From assembly GCF_000423185.1 (NCBI RefSeq), contig NZ_AUHM01000006.1, positions 124,001-188,000 of the forward strand: a DNA stretch of 64,000 nt, written 5' to 3'. The DNA comes from Inquilinus limosus DSM 16000 (lineage in GTDB: Bacteria > Pseudomonadota > Alphaproteobacteria > DSM-16000 > Inquilinaceae). Positions within the stretch are counted from its first letter, which is position 1, and every line of letters starts with the position of its first letter. Shown here piece after piece: positions 8,650 through 17,897 of the stretch. The notes under the pieces are model-generated. The model was not told where the DNA came from. It ran no database searches and saw only the letters and a list, made by a program, of their open reading frames with translations. Position numbers and translations under genes: made by a program.

Positions 8650-10722
8650 TCATCCTGCCGCCGTGACTCTGATCACTTCGAAGAGTTCGAGCGGCGGCAG
8701 CTCGATCAACAGATCGCCATCCGCTTCCCGAACCGTCGCAGCCTCTCCCGACACGAGCAGTTCCGGTTCCCGGGACAGGCGCGTGTCCTTCAGCCGGAGC
8801 CGCCCGCCCGTGACCGGCAGATGCGGGCCGAAGGACTTCCGCCGGGCGCCCGACTGATTGATCAGATGCACGACGAGGTGCTCGCCATCGCGGCCGAGGA
8901 TCAGCTCGACCTGCTCCGGCAGCTCGGCAAAAAGGCGCTGGCCGGTGAGCGGCCCGATCGCGTCGAAGACATGATCGCGCACTTGGGTGGTGCCGAACTC
9001 GCGATAGGTCCGGCCGATCGTCCAGGGGATCTGGACGACCGTGCCCCGGCCTGCGAGCCGGACGAGATCGGGATCGTCGCCAGCCGCATGGCCATAGCAC
9101 TTCTCCGGCGGCCCGAAGGGCGCCTGGGGCAGCAGCCTGCCGATCTTCTCCACGCCGGGCTTCCAGACGAAGCGGGCATAGCTGCCATAGACCGGGACGA
9201 TGGGCGGCGCATAGCGATAATTCCCGATCTCCGGCTGCTCGCTGCCGGCGACATAGGTCGACCAGAGCTCATCACCGCATGTCGGCGCACCGACGCGCAT
9301 CAGGGCCGGGCTGGTGGCGAGCTCGATGCCGCCGTCCTCGGTGACGCCGCTGTTGCCGGTCAGCACGAGGTTCCCGCCCCTGCGGACGAAGGTGTCGAGG
9401 GCTTCGGCGGCCTGCCGGCCGAGCCCGCCGAGATCGGGCAGGATGATGAGGGCGTAGCGCTCGAGCGCGCCTTCCTCGGCCATCTTGCCGATGAGCTCGA
9501 CCGCGAGGACGTCGAACGGAAGATGCTTCTCCTGCAGCGCCGTGTAGAGGCCGCGGAACTCCTCGACCGCTTCCGTGTAGCCGGGGCTGGCGCTTCTCAG
9601 CCGGTCCGGCCGCACGAGCGCGATGCTCGCGGCCGGCTTCAGCCGGGCGTAGAGATCGCGATGCCTGCGGTGGAACTTCGTGATCGGGCTCGAATAGGCG
9701 AGGTTGGCGTAGGGGATCCGGCCGGGCGCGCCCATGATGTAGGTCGAAGGGTTGCCGCCGCGCGCGATCGCCTGCAGCAGATATTGCGCGAAGTGCTCCG
9801 GCTGCTCGCCCGCCATGCGGTAGGGCATGTCGACGAACGACACCGAGTTCACCATCAGCGCGATCTCGGGCATCGCCGTCACATGCGCGCTGACCCATTC
9901 CGCCGTGTTGTGATGCCACAGCTCGCGGCCGAAGGCGTTGTTCGCCTCGTGATAGACGATCGGCGCGCCGCGGCCGAGCACGAGGGCGGCGTCGGGCCGC
10001 CGCATCGTGATGTGAGCGGCGATCTTCGAAGTCAGCGTCCTGATCACCTGGCTCGAGAACCGCAGCCATTCGGGATAGGTCGGCGAGCCCGGTCCGTCCG
10101 GCAGCTCCTGTCCGCTGCTGAAGGCGCTGAAGCCCTCCTGGCACTTCTTGCAGTGGCAGACGCCGTGATAGACGCGACTGTAGTCGCGCTCGGAGAAGCC
10201 GAACCAGTTGAAGAAGAAGCCGTCGACCGGATAGCGGCCGATGATCTCGTCGAGGATCTCCAGCGAGCGGTGCTGGTAATAGTCGGCCGACGGGCAGGTG
10301 CTGAACAGCGTATTGTAGACCTGCGGCTTCCCGGTCGGCGAGACGAAGAGCCAGTCCGGGTGCTCGCGCGCGATGCGCGCGGAGACCTTGGAGAAGTCCA
10401 GCCGCGAGAGCACCCGGATACCGCGGCGGTGCGCGGCCGCCACGGCATCGCCGATCAGGTCCCCCGAGGGCCGGTCGGCGAGGAACGGGCTGCGCGTCTG
10501 GAACGGCAGCTCCGTCGGATAGAAGGACGCGATGCCCCCCGTATTGATCAGCCAAGTGTCGGCGCCGTAGTCCTCGATGAAATCCAGCGCCTTCTCGACA
10601 TCCATGACCGCGTCGATTTCCTGAAGATTGGTCTGGAACACCGAGAAGGGCCGGCGCCACCAGCCGCCGGAGCGGTCTCCGGGGGCTTCGACGGCAGGTG
10701 TCGCTTCACGATCGAGGGGCAT
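8650..10722 (-). CDS. Putative glycoside hydrolase (GHL6-type barrel plus trimerisation domain)
   Basis: The predicted protein has 690 residues and no signal peptide. Residues of about 20-340 look like the 'hypothetical glycosyl hydrolase 6' barrel, with the strands DTWLINTGGIASFYP and VLSRLDFSK, the segment PVDGFFFNWFGFSE, and the cysteine motif CHCKKC after VYHGV. About 365-560 is a GATase-like trimerisation domain related to the one in the partial gene at 2-1549, and the remainder is a beta domain. The ATG at 10722 has GGAGACG just upstream. It lies 42 bases downstream of the sugar-binding protein gene, so it probably hydrolyses the sugar imported by that system. Activity for this family is poorly characterised, so no substrate is assigned. 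Confidence 0.75.
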   Translation of the reverse strand: MPLDREATPAVEAPGDRSGGWWRRPFSVFQTNLQEIDAVMDVEKALDFIEDYGADTWLINTGGIASFYPTELPFQTRSPFLADRPSGDLIGDAVAAAHRRGIRVLSRLDFSKVSARIAREHPDWLFVSPTGKPQVYNTLFSTCPSADYYQHRSLEILDEIIGRYPVDGFFFNWFGFSERDYSRVYHGVCHCKKCQEGFSAFSSGQELPDGPGSPTYPEWLRFSSQVIRTLTSKIAAHITMRRPDAALVLGRGAPIVYHEANNAFGRELWHHNTAEWVSAHVTAMPEIALMVNSVSFVDMPYRMAGEQPEHFAQYLLQAIARGGNPSTYIMGAPGRIPYANLAYSSPITKFHRRHRDLYARLKPAASIALVRPDRLRSASPGYTEAVEEFRGLYTALQEKHLPFDVLAVELIGKMAEEGALERYALIILPDLGGLGRQAAEALDTFVRRGGNLVLTGNSGVTEDGGIELATSPALMRVGAPTCGDELWSTYVAGSEQPEIGNYRYAPPIVPVYGSYARFVWKPGVEKIGRLLPQAPFGPPEKCYGHAAGDDPDLVRLAGRGTVVQIPWTIGRTYREFGTTQVRDHVFDAIGPLTGQRLFAELPEQVELILGRDGEHLVVHLINQSGARRKSFGPHLPVTGGRLRLKDTRLSREPELLVSGEAATVREADGDLLIELPPLELFEVIRVTAAG

Positions 10723-10764
10723 CGGGGACGTCTCCTGTGTGGGCTCGGTTCGGGGCGGCTGGGC

Positions 10765-12063
10765 TCAGGCCCGCCGCATCAGGGCCTGGCCTTGATCGAC
10801 GAAGGCCTGGGCGGCCTCCTGGACCGAGGACTTGCCGAAGCCGACGTCCTCGTTCACCCGGCGCATCAGGTCTTCGATGGCGCGCCCGGCCTTCTGCGGC
10901 GGGGGCGCCGGCAGCGCCTTGGCGAGCGCGGCCTGGCTGTATTTGAGAACGCGCTCGTCGACCGGCGCGAGGTCCTCGAGCTCCAGCACCGCCTGAAGCG
11001 CCGGCTTCGAGGCGGGCGGTCCGCTGATGAGGCCGAGGATCCTGGCCGACTCCGGATCGCTCGCGAACCAGTCGATGACCTTGACCGCGGCCTCCTTGTT
11101 CTCGCTCCTGGCGTAGAGGCAGAGCGAGCTCGTCGGCTGCGGGTAGTATCCTGGGCTTGCGCCGCCACTCGCCGAGGGCGGCGTCGTGATCGAGAGCGTG
11201 TCCTTCGTGAGCGCCTGGTAGCCGCCGGCGAGGTCCTGCGAGGCGATCGAGGCGAAGACCGCCTTGCCCTTGACCAGCGGGCTGTTCGGCCACTCGGTGC
11301 CGGTGAACGGGGCCTGCAGGTCGGCCGGCACCGCGCCGCCGCTCTTGCGCATCCTGTCCCAATAGTCGAGCCACTGGGCGACATCGTCGACGGTGACGGC
11401 CAGCCTCTTGCCGTCGTAGAGCGACCGGCCCTGGCTCATCAGATACATCTGGAAGGTGTCGAGCCGCGCGGCGCCATCGTGGCTGCCGTGGAGCTGCGGG
11501 TCGGCGCGATGGATCTCCGCGCAGAACCTGGCGAACTCCTCGTAGGTCCATGCGGCCGGCGGCTCGCCCATGCCGAGGCGCTGCAGCGCGGACAGATTGC
11601 AGGCGAGCCCCTGGATGCTGACGGCGATCGGCACGCCGTAGATCTTGCCGTTCATCCGGCCGAGATCGAGCACGGCCGTGTCGAACAGATCGGCGCGGAA
11701 GAGGGCCGGGACGAAATCGTCGAGCGGGGCGAGCGCGCCGCGGGACGCGTATTGCACCATGTCGGGAGCGCCGAGCGTGATGACGTCGGGCGCATTGCCG
11801 CCCGCGACCATGGCGGCGATCTTGTCGGGCCATGAGGCGCTCGGCACGCCTTCGAAGGTGACGGGGGTGTCGGGGTGAAGCTCGTTGTATTTGGCGATCG
11901 AGCGGCTGCGGATCTCGAGCTTCTGGGCATTGCCGAAGATGCCGAAGCGGACCGGCGCTGCTTCAGCCCGCGATGCCGGGCTGCCCAGGACGGCGAGCCC
12001 GCCGAGCGCGGCACCGCCGAGGAGCAGCGCCCGTCGGCTCATCGTGGTGTTGATCGTGGCCAT
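10765..12063 (-). CDS. CUT1-type sugar ABC transporter substrate-binding protein
   Basis: This is a family 1 extracellular solute-binding protein of 432 residues. The N terminus MATINTTMSRRALLLGGAALGG is Tat-like (SRRALLL) and ends in an Ala-rich cleavage region (ASRAEAA). The mature part starts PVRFGIFGN and has the usual two-lobe pattern (GNAPDVITLGAPDMVQYASRGALAPLDDF). A purine-rich site (GGGAGGAGG) precedes the ATG at 12063; the frame opens earlier at 12264 but that part overlaps the upstream permease end. It delivers sugar to the permeases at 12152-13989. No ATPase gene is present in the cluster. Confidence 0.9.
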   Translation of the reverse strand: MATINTTMSRRALLLGGAALGGLAVLGSPASRAEAAPVRFGIFGNAQKLEIRSRSIAKYNELHPDTPVTFEGVPSASWPDKIAAMVAGGNAPDVITLGAPDMVQYASRGALAPLDDFVPALFRADLFDTAVLDLGRMNGKIYGVPIAVSIQGLACNLSALQRLGMGEPPAAWTYEEFARFCAEIHRADPQLHGSHDGAARLDTFQMYLMSQGRSLYDGKRLAVTVDDVAQWLDYWDRMRKSGGAVPADLQAPFTGTEWPNSPLVKGKAVFASIASQDLAGGYQALTKDTLSITTPPSASGGASPGYYPQPTSSLCLYARSENKEAAVKVIDWFASDPESARILGLISGPPASKPALQAVLELEDLAPVDERVLKYSQAALAKALPAPPPQKAGRAIEDLMRRVNEDVGFGKSSVQEAAQAFVDQGQALMRRA

Positions 12064-12151
12064 CTCGGTAGTCCTCCTCCCTTGTTTCGGGCCGTGCCGT
12101 TCTCGGCGGCGTGCCCTGCGTGGACGGATGGGCGTGCGGCGGAGCGCCGGC

Positions 12152-13036
12152 CTATCCTTTGATTCCGGACGTGCTGATCCCCTCCACGAGCCGGCGCTGG
12201 AAGACGAGAAAGACGACGAAGGTCGGGACCAGGCTGAGGACCGACATCGCCAGCAGCTGCGCATAGGCGCCTCCGGAGGAGTCGACGAGGCTGCGCAGCG
12301 CGACGGGCACCGTCAGCGACTCCGGCGAGGTCAGGTAGATGAGCTGCGAGAAGAAGTCGTTATAGGTCCAGATGAAGGTGAAGATGATCGTCGTGATGAT
12401 CGCCGGCCGCAGCAGCGGGAAGATGATGTGCCGGAACAGCGCGAAGGTTCCGCAGCCGTCGATCGTCGCCGCCTCGTCGAGCTCGCGCGGGATCGTCCGG
12501 ATGAACTGCACCATCAGGAAGATGAAGAACGCGTCCGTCGCCAGGAACTTCGGCACGACGAGGGGAAGATAGGTGTTCACCCAGTCGAGGCCGACATAGA
12601 GCACGTATTGCGGAATGAGGAGGGCGTGCGACGGCAGCATCAGCGTCAGGAGCATGATGGTGAACAGCACGCCCTTCAGCGGAAACCGCAGCCTGGCGAA
12701 GGCGAAGGCCGCCAGCGAGCAGGCGAACACGTTGCCGATCACCGCGCCGAGGCAGATGGCGAAGGAATTGAGGAAATAGCGGGTGAAGCTGGGCTTGGCG
12801 GCTGTCCAGCCCTGGATGTAGTTGTCGAGATCGACCTGCGTCGGAAATGCGGCCGGGTTCGAGAAGATCTCCTGGTCGGACTTGAACGAGCTCAGAACCA
12901 TCCAGATCAGCGGATAGATCATGACGAGCGCGCCGATCACGAGCACGGCATAGACGCCCCATCCCGCCCGTCCCCGCCGCGCCTGTCCGGTCGCGCTTCT
13001 CGGCCTGAGGCCCAGCTCCAGCGAAGCCATCGTCAT
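12152..13036 (-). CDS. Sugar ABC transporter permease (MalG-like)
   Basis: The protein has 294 residues with six predicted membrane segments. The first is VYAVLVIGALVMIYPLIWMV, followed by the conserved SFKSDQEIF. The EAA loop is PRELDEAATIDGCGTFALFRHIIFPLLRPA. The ATG at 13036 overlaps the stop of the other permease (ATGA), which fixes the start; a second ATG lies two codons later. Together with the gene at 13033-13989 it forms the membrane channel of a CUT1 importer. Confidence 0.92.
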   Translation of the reverse strand: MTMASLELGLRPRSATGQARRGRAGWGVYAVLVIGALVMIYPLIWMVLSSFKSDQEIFSNPAAFPTQVDLDNYIQGWTAAKPSFTRYFLNSFAICLGAVIGNVFACSLAAFAFARLRFPLKGVLFTIMLLTLMLPSHALLIPQYVLYVGLDWVNTYLPLVVPKFLATDAFFIFLMVQFIRTIPRELDEAATIDGCGTFALFRHIIFPLLRPAIITTIIFTFIWTYNDFFSQLIYLTSPESLTVPVALRSLVDSSGGAYAQLLAMSVLSLVPTFVVFLVFQRRLVEGISTSGIKG

Positions 13037-13989
13037 TGATCTCCGTAGAAGACCCAGCGCCGGGAGAAGGCGAAGTTGATCGCCGTGAAGAACGCGATCA
13101 CGACCAGAAGGACCCAGGCCATGGCCGAGGCGTAGCCCATGTGGAAGCTCGTGAATCCCTCCTGGTACAGGTACAGCGTGTAGAAGAGGGTCGAGTCCGA
13201 CGGGCCGCCGGTGCCGCCGCTGACGATGTAGGCGGAGGTGAAGGCCTGGAAGGAATGGATGAGTCCCATGACCAGGTTGAAGAAGATCACCGGCGTGATC
13301 ATCGGCAGGGTGATGTGCCGGAACTGCTTCCAGCGGCCGGCGCCGTCGATCTCCGCGGCGTCGTAGAGCTCCTGCGGCACCTGTTTCAGCCCGGCGAGGA
13401 AGATGACCATCGCCGATCCGAACTGCCAGGCATGCAGCAGGATCAGCGTGTAGAGCGCGTATCGCGGATTCGAGATCCAATTCGGCGCGTCGACGCCGAA
13501 GAGGCCGAGGAGCTGGTTGACGACACCGCCGTCGCCGAAGAGCTGGCGCCACATGACGGCGACGGCGACGCTGCCGCCGAGCAGCGACGGCAGGTAGTAG
13601 ATCCCGCGGAAGAAGCCGAGCGCCCGGACCTTCTGGTTCAGGAGGATCGCCACCAGCAGCGCGAAGGCGAGGTGCAGCGGCACGCCGAGGAAGACATAGA
13701 CGAACGTCACCGTGAACGCGCCGAGATAGCGCGGATCATAGGTGAAGAGGTCGATGTAGTTGGTGAGCCCGATCCATGACGGGCTGCCGAGCAGATCGAA
13801 ATCGGTGAAGGACAGGTAGAGCGAGGCCGCGAGCGGGCCGGCGGTCAGGATGAAGAGGCCCGCGAACCACGGCAGCAGGAAGAGATAGGCCTCGTATTGC
13901 GGCCGCGCCGCACGCCTGCGCCGCCGCGGCCTGGATAGCGTCCCGGCGAAGAGCGATCCGTTCCTGCCGCTGGTGTGCTCGAGGGCCAC
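13033..13989 (-). CDS. Sugar ABC transporter permease (MalF-like)
   Basis: The protein has 318 residues from the GTG at 13989. A GGAGGGAGGAC site lies upstream of that GTG. The alternative GTG at 14019 would put the ribosome site inside the gene. After a basic N terminus (SRPRRRRRAARPQY) come six membrane segments beginning with YLFLLPWFAGLFILTAG. The EAA loop is VPQELYDAAEIDGAGRWKQFRHITLP. It is the first structural gene of the importer and lies downstream of an AT-rich leader (about 14040-14155) that separates it from the GntR gene. Confidence 0.9.
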   Translation of the reverse strand: MALEHTSGRNGSLFAGTLSRPRRRRRAARPQYEAYLFLLPWFAGLFILTAGPLAASLYLSFTDFDLLGSPSWIGLTNYIDLFTYDPRYLGAFTVTFVYVFLGVPLHLAFALLVAILLNQKVRALGFFRGIYYLPSLLGGSVAVAVMWRQLFGDGGVVNQLLGLFGVDAPNWISNPRYALYTLILLHAWQFGSAMVIFLAGLKQVPQELYDAAEIDGAGRWKQFRHITLPMITPVIFFNLVMGLIHSFQAFTSAYIVSGGTGGPSDSTLFYTLYLYQEGFTSFHMGYASAMAWVLLVVIAFFTAINFAFSRRWVFYGDQ

Positions 13990-14157
13990 GCGCAACGTCC
14001 TCCCTCCGGCGCGGCGCACTTCGCCGCCCGAAGTCTCTGGGCGCGTGGCCGTCGTGATGGCGGGAAGACTAGAACAGGCGTCGGCGGAATGGGAAGCGAA
14101 AAATAGAGATTATGTGTTATTCATATTAATTGGTGTGCGAATGATGTATTCAATGCC

Positions 14158-14934
14158 CTATCGCAGGGCGCGATCGCGTCGCATCCGTCCGAGGAACACC
14201 GCGCGGGAATTGGAGATGTGCCGCTCGATCGCGGCCGCCGCGGCGTCCGGATCGCCCCGGCGGACCGCTTCGACCAGGTCCCAATGCTCGGCGGTGGAGC
14301 GCCGCATATTGGCGAGCGTCAGCGGATTCCGGCGCGAGAGCGCCCGGATCCAGGCGCTGTGCCGCTTCATCAGCTGCACGGCTTCGACGTTGTGGTGATG
14401 CTCGATGATATAGTCGTGGAAAGCGACGTTGGCCCGGTGGAAGGCGGGATAGTCGGCCGCATCGACGGCGTCCTGGCAGGCCTGCTGCATCGCCTCGATG
14501 GCGGCGATGTCCTCGGCGCCGGCGAACTCGGCGAAGCCGCGCACGAGATAGGGCTCGATCAGCCCGCGTATGTCGAAGATGTTGCGGATGAAGTCCTCGT
14601 CGATGACGCGGACGCGCGCGCCCCGGTTCGGGCTGATGATGACGAGGCCTTCGCCCTCGAGGCCCTGCAGCGCCTCCCGCGCAGGATTGGTGCTGGTGGC
14701 GTAGCGCGCGGCGATCTCGCTCACCTTGATGCGCGAGCCGGCCGGGATGCGGCCCTCGAGGATATCGTCGCGCAGGAGCTGCTGCAGCCGCCCGTATCCG
14801 GGCTCGCGCTTCGGCGGTTTCGGCGCGGCCGGCGTTCCCTTTCGCGGCCGGCCGCGAGGCCGCTTCGCCTGGATCTCGGGCTCATCCGCACGGGCGCTGG
14901 GATCGATCCCGTCCAAGGCCACCTCACCTGTCAT
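14158..14934 (-). CDS. GntR/FCD-family regulator with N-terminal AT-hook
   Basis: The protein has 258 residues. The winged helix (about 46-110) starts YGRLQQLLRDDILEGRIPAGSRIKVSEIA and has the usual NPAREALQGLEGEGLV turn. The FCD ligand domain follows (about 120-245) with its histidine-containing helices (FHRANVAFHDYII). Unusually, residues 24-33 spell KRPRGRPRKG, a classic AT-hook, in a basic proline-rich N-terminal extension. The gene lies upstream of the CUT1 importer on the same strand and diverges from the dehydrogenase at 15105, so it probably controls both. The ligand is unknown. Confidence 0.9.
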   Translation of the reverse strand: MTGEVALDGIDPSARADEPEIQAKRPRGRPRKGTPAAPKPPKREPGYGRLQQLLRDDILEGRIPAGSRIKVSEIAARYATSTNPAREALQGLEGEGLVIISPNRGARVRVIDEDFIRNIFDIRGLIEPYLVRGFAEFAGAEDIAAIEAMQQACQDAVDAADYPAFHRANVAFHDYIIEHHHNVEAVQLMKRHSAWIRALSRRNPLTLANMRRSTAEHWDLVEAVRRGDPDAAAAAIERHISNSRAVFLGRMRRDRALR

Positions 14935-15009
14935 CCCGGTCCATTCCTACCAGACGTCGACCCCGAACGACAGGACGGAGAAGGTCGTCGAGAAGACAAA
15001 TTTTAATAT

Positions 15010-15036
15010 CACACACAAAATGTATTTTAGTGTGTG
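15010..15036. promoter_or_regulatory. Imperfect palindrome in divergent GntR/dehydrogenase promoter region
   Basis: CACACACAAAAT (15010-15021) faces ATTTTAGTGTGTG (15024-15036), an inverted repeat with one extra base in the right arm. It sits in an AT-rich patch between the divergent starts at 14934 and 15105 and is a good candidate operator for the AT-hook GntR protein (inference). Confidence 0.45.
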
Positions 15037-15104
15037 CTGTTTTGAATTCGAGCTGAAGGCTGACGCGGAGCGCGGGCCCGCCAGGCACGAACCGGAGGGA
15101 GGAC

Positions 15105-16100
15105 ATGGCTGAACGGGTGGTGATGGTCGACACCGAAACGCCCTTCAAGGGCGCGCATTGGGATCGTCTGGCGGAGGCGGTCGGACCGGACCGCCTGATC
15201 GCCGTCTCGTCGCGGGACGCGGCGGCTGTCGAAGCCGCGCTGCAGGAGGCCGAGATCGCCATCCTCGCCGGCGATCTCGACCAACGGCATCTGGCGGCGC
15301 CCAGGCTCAGATGGGTCCATTGCGACCATGCCGGGCTCACCAGATCCGCCCGCCCGGAGGTGTTCGAACGCGGCCTGATCGTGACCGGCTCCGCAGGGCG
15401 CTCCGGCCCGGCGCTGGCCGAACACGTGCTGATGTTCAGCCTGATGCTCAGCTACCGCTATCCGGATGTCTACGAGGCCCAGAAGCGGCGCGAATGGCTC
15501 CGCACGCCCGGGATGAAGGACCTGCGCGCCCTTTATGGCCGGACCATGGGGATCATCGGGATGGGCCATACGGGGCGGGAGCTCGCCACCCGTGCGAAGG
15601 CGTTCAACATGCGGGTGCTCGGCTATCGCCGCCGCGACCTGCCGCATCCGCCCGGCGTCGACCGGATGTTCTCGGCGGACCGGGGCGAGACGATCGATCC
15701 GATCCTCGACGAGGCCGACATCCTGGCTCTCGTCCTCAACTTGTCGGACGCGACTCACCATCTGATCGGCGACCGGGCCATCCGGCGCATGAAGCCGAGC
15801 GCCGTCATCGTCAACCTGTCGCGGGGCGGCGTGATCGACCAGGCGGCGCTGATCGCGGCCCTGAAGGAGGGGCGGCTCGCCGGCGCCGGGCTGGACGTCA
15901 CCGATCCCGAGCCGCCGATGGCCGACGATCCGATCTGGGACACGCCCAACCTGTTGATCACGCCCCATTTCACGGCCGCGCTGCCCGACAGAACCGAACG
16001 GTCGCTGGACGTCGTTATCGAGAACCTCCGCCGCTACCGGGCAGGGCAGCCGCTGCTCAACCGCCTCACCGAGGAAGACGTCTGGACGAAGGGCGTGTAG
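15105..16100 (+). CDS. D-isomer-specific 2-hydroxyacid dehydrogenase
   Basis: This 331-residue NAD(P)-dependent enzyme reduces a 2-keto acid or oxidises a D-2-hydroxy acid. The Rossmann motif GMGHTG is at 152-157. The catalytic arginine (R240 in NLSRGGVID), glutamate (E269 in DPEPP) and histidine (H288 in ITPHF) are all present. It starts at an ATG preceded by GGAGGGAGG. It is divergent from the GntR gene and converges on the CitE-like gene after 27 bases. It may act on a sugar-acid product of the neighbouring importer; the exact substrate is not predictable. Confidence 0.9.
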   Translation: MAERVVMVDTETPFKGAHWDRLAEAVGPDRLIAVSSRDAAAVEAALQEAEIAILAGDLDQRHLAAPRLRWVHCDHAGLTRSARPEVFERGLIVTGSAGRSGPALAEHVLMFSLMLSYRYPDVYEAQKRREWLRTPGMKDLRALYGRTMGIIGMGHTGRELATRAKAFNMRVLGYRRRDLPHPPGVDRMFSADRGETIDPILDEADILALVLNLSDATHHLIGDRAIRRMKPSAVIVNLSRGGVIDQAALIAALKEGRLAGAGLDVTDPEPPMADDPIWDTPNLLITPHFTAALPDRTERSLDVVIENLRRYRAGQPLLNRLTEEDVWTKGV

Positions 16101-16127
16101 CCGCATTTGCCCCGGGCTGAGGCCCGG

Positions 16128-16937
16128 TCACAGCGCTGTTGGGCCGCCGTCAATCGCCGTCCGTCCGCTGCGGGCGAGGATGGAGCGGGCGCGGATCCGC
16201 ACCGGCTCGTTGACCATGGCGCCGTCCACGGCCGCGGCGCCGTCGCCGCTGGCCAGAACCCGGCGGGCCCAGGTGATCTCGGCCTCGTCCGGCCGGAAGC
16301 CGTCCAGCACCGGCGCCACCTGCTTCGGATGGATGCACAGCTTGCCGCCGAAGCCGAGATCACGGGCATAGCGCGCATCCCCGGTCACGAGCGTGGCGTC
16401 GTCGATCGCCGCGGTCACGCCGTCGAGCGGCGCCGGCCGGCCGGCGAGGCGGGAGGCGAGGACCAGTTCGGACCGCGCCGCCAGCAGGGCGTCGCGGGTG
16501 TGGGCGCAGCCGAGATCGGCGGAATAGTCGATCGAGCCGAAGGCCAGGCGCGCGACGCTGGGCAGCGCCGCGATCCGCCGCGCCTCCGCCAGCCCGCGCG
16601 CCGTCTCGATCAGGGCAACCACGGAATGGCTTCGGGCGATTGCTTCAAGCCCCTCGCCGAGCTCGGCCTTCGGGACCACGATCGCGGGCAAAGGCAGGGC
16701 TGAGACCGCGGCCACGTCGTCGGCGTGCCAGGGCGTCCCCGCCGCGTTGATGCGGACAAGGACCGGCAGCGCGGTGAAGTCCGCCCGCAGCGCCGCCCGC
16801 GCCTGGTCCTTGGCCTCGGCCGGGACCGCGTCCTCCAGGTCGATGATAACGGCGTCGGCGCCGGAGGCCGCCGCCTTCCCGAACCGCTCGGGCCGGTTGG
16901 CCGGGACGAAGAGCGGGGCGACGACGTCGAGGCTCAT
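16128..16937 (-). CDS. HpcH/HpaI aldolase / CitE-like acyl-CoA lyase (first copy)
   Basis: The protein has 269 residues from the ATG at 16937, which overlaps the stop of the upstream hydratase (ATGA). CitE-family landmarks are visible: LFVPANRPERF at the N terminus, the Mg2+-binding segment IIDLEDAV (32-38), VLVRINA, VALIETARG, and FGSIDYSADLG with the second acidic ligand. Relatives cleave citramalyl-CoA, malyl-CoA or similar 3-hydroxyacyl-CoA esters. Pairing with a mesaconyl-CoA-hydratase-like protein suggests citramalyl-CoA or beta-methylmalyl-CoA as substrate, giving pyruvate or glyoxylate plus a CoA ester (inference). Confidence 0.88.
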   Translation of the reverse strand: MSLDVVAPLFVPANRPERFGKAAASGADAVIIDLEDAVPAEAKDQARAALRADFTALPVLVRINAAGTPWHADDVAAVSALPLPAIVVPKAELGEGLEAIARSHSVVALIETARGLAEARRIAALPSVARLAFGSIDYSADLGCAHTRDALLAARSELVLASRLAGRPAPLDGVTAAIDDATLVTGDARYARDLGFGGKLCIHPKQVAPVLDGFRPDEAEITWARRVLASGDGAAAVDGAMVNEPVRIRARSILARSGRTAIDGGPTAL

Positions 16938-17776
16938 GCCCAGTGCGCCTCCGCCGCCATCGCCACGGGGCCGTTCTCCCGGGCCGTCCACAGCTTCAGC
17001 CCGTCACCGTCCTCGCTGGCATGCAGGAGAAAGGCGTCGTCGTCGAACAGCGGCGACAGGCTGCGGAAGGCGAAGCGCGCGGGCGGCGCGCCGCGCAACT
17101 CCGCCGCGAAGTTGAACAGCAGGGTCGCCTGCAGCGGTCCGTGCACGATGAGGCCGGGATAGCCTTCGACCTCCATGACGTAGCGGCGGTCGTAGTGGAT
17201 GCGGTGCCCGTTGAAGGTCAGGGCGGAGTAGCGGAAGAGCAGGGGCGGGGAGGGATCGACGCGGCGCCGGTGGCGGCCGGACTCGGCCGGGGGCGGCGGT
17301 GCCTTGGCCCCGCCGCCATCGGGGCCGCGATAGACGATGTCCTGCCGTTCCCGCAGCACCGGCCGGCCGTCCACCTCGATGGCGTGGTCGACGGCGATGA
17401 AGCAGAGGAGGCCGGTGCGGCCCTCCTTCGCCACGACATCGGCGATGCGGGAGACGCGCCGCACGCCGTCCCCGACCCGCAGATCGCCCTGGAAGATCAC
17501 GCTGCCGCCCGCCCACATCCGGCGCGGCAGCGGCACCGGCGGCAGGAAACCGCCGCGCTGCGGATGGCCGTCGGGGCCGAGCACGGCGGTCGGGGCGGCC
17601 GGCTGCGCCAGGCAGAAATGGAAGAGGCGCGGCGCGATCTCCGCGACCCGCGGCGGATCGGCTTGCAGGTCGAGCATCGCCCGGAACTTGCGGACCAGGT
17701 CGGCGGTGACGATGTCCTCCGCCACCTCCTCGCGGCCGATCCAGGAGCGCAGATGGTCGATGTCGAGGGTGGTCAT
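16934..17776 (-). CDS. MaoC/FAS1-like hydratase (mesaconyl-C4-CoA hydratase-like)
   Basis: The protein has 280 residues with a double hot-dog layout: an N-terminal FAS1-like dehydratase half (about 10-150) and a C-terminal MaoC half with the hydratase motif FNGHRIHYDRRYVMEVEGYPGLIVHGPL (near 188-215). The length and motif order match mesaconyl-CoA hydratase and HTD2-like proteins, which hydrate an unsaturated dicarboxylyl-CoA. It is coupled to the CitE-like lyase by ATGA overlap, so hydration followed by C-C cleavage is the likely sequence. It lies 121 bases downstream of the LysR gene. Confidence 0.87.
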   Translation of the reverse strand: MTTLDIDHLRSWIGREEVAEDIVTADLVRKFRAMLDLQADPPRVAEIAPRLFHFCLAQPAAPTAVLGPDGHPQRGGFLPPVPLPRRMWAGGSVIFQGDLRVGDGVRRVSRIADVVAKEGRTGLLCFIAVDHAIEVDGRPVLRERQDIVYRGPDGGGAKAPPPPAESGRHRRRVDPSPPLLFRYSALTFNGHRIHYDRRYVMEVEGYPGLIVHGPLQATLLFNFAAELRGAPPARFAFRSLSPLFDDDAFLLHASEDGDGLKLWTARENGPVAMAAEAHWA

Positions 17777-17897
17777 GAGCGCTGCTCCTCTGCTCCATCA
17801 TCCAGCGGCTGGTGCTGTCCGATGCCTGTCGGCCACCATAGGACGAAAGGTTTCGGGACGTCTTCGGCCAGCCGGCGGCTGACGCGGCAGCCATGCC

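Noticed and set aside
8821-11835. Open frame of about 1000 codons on the plus strand
   Set aside because: It runs antisense through the glycosidase-like and binding-protein genes, has low-complexity composition and no recognisable fold.
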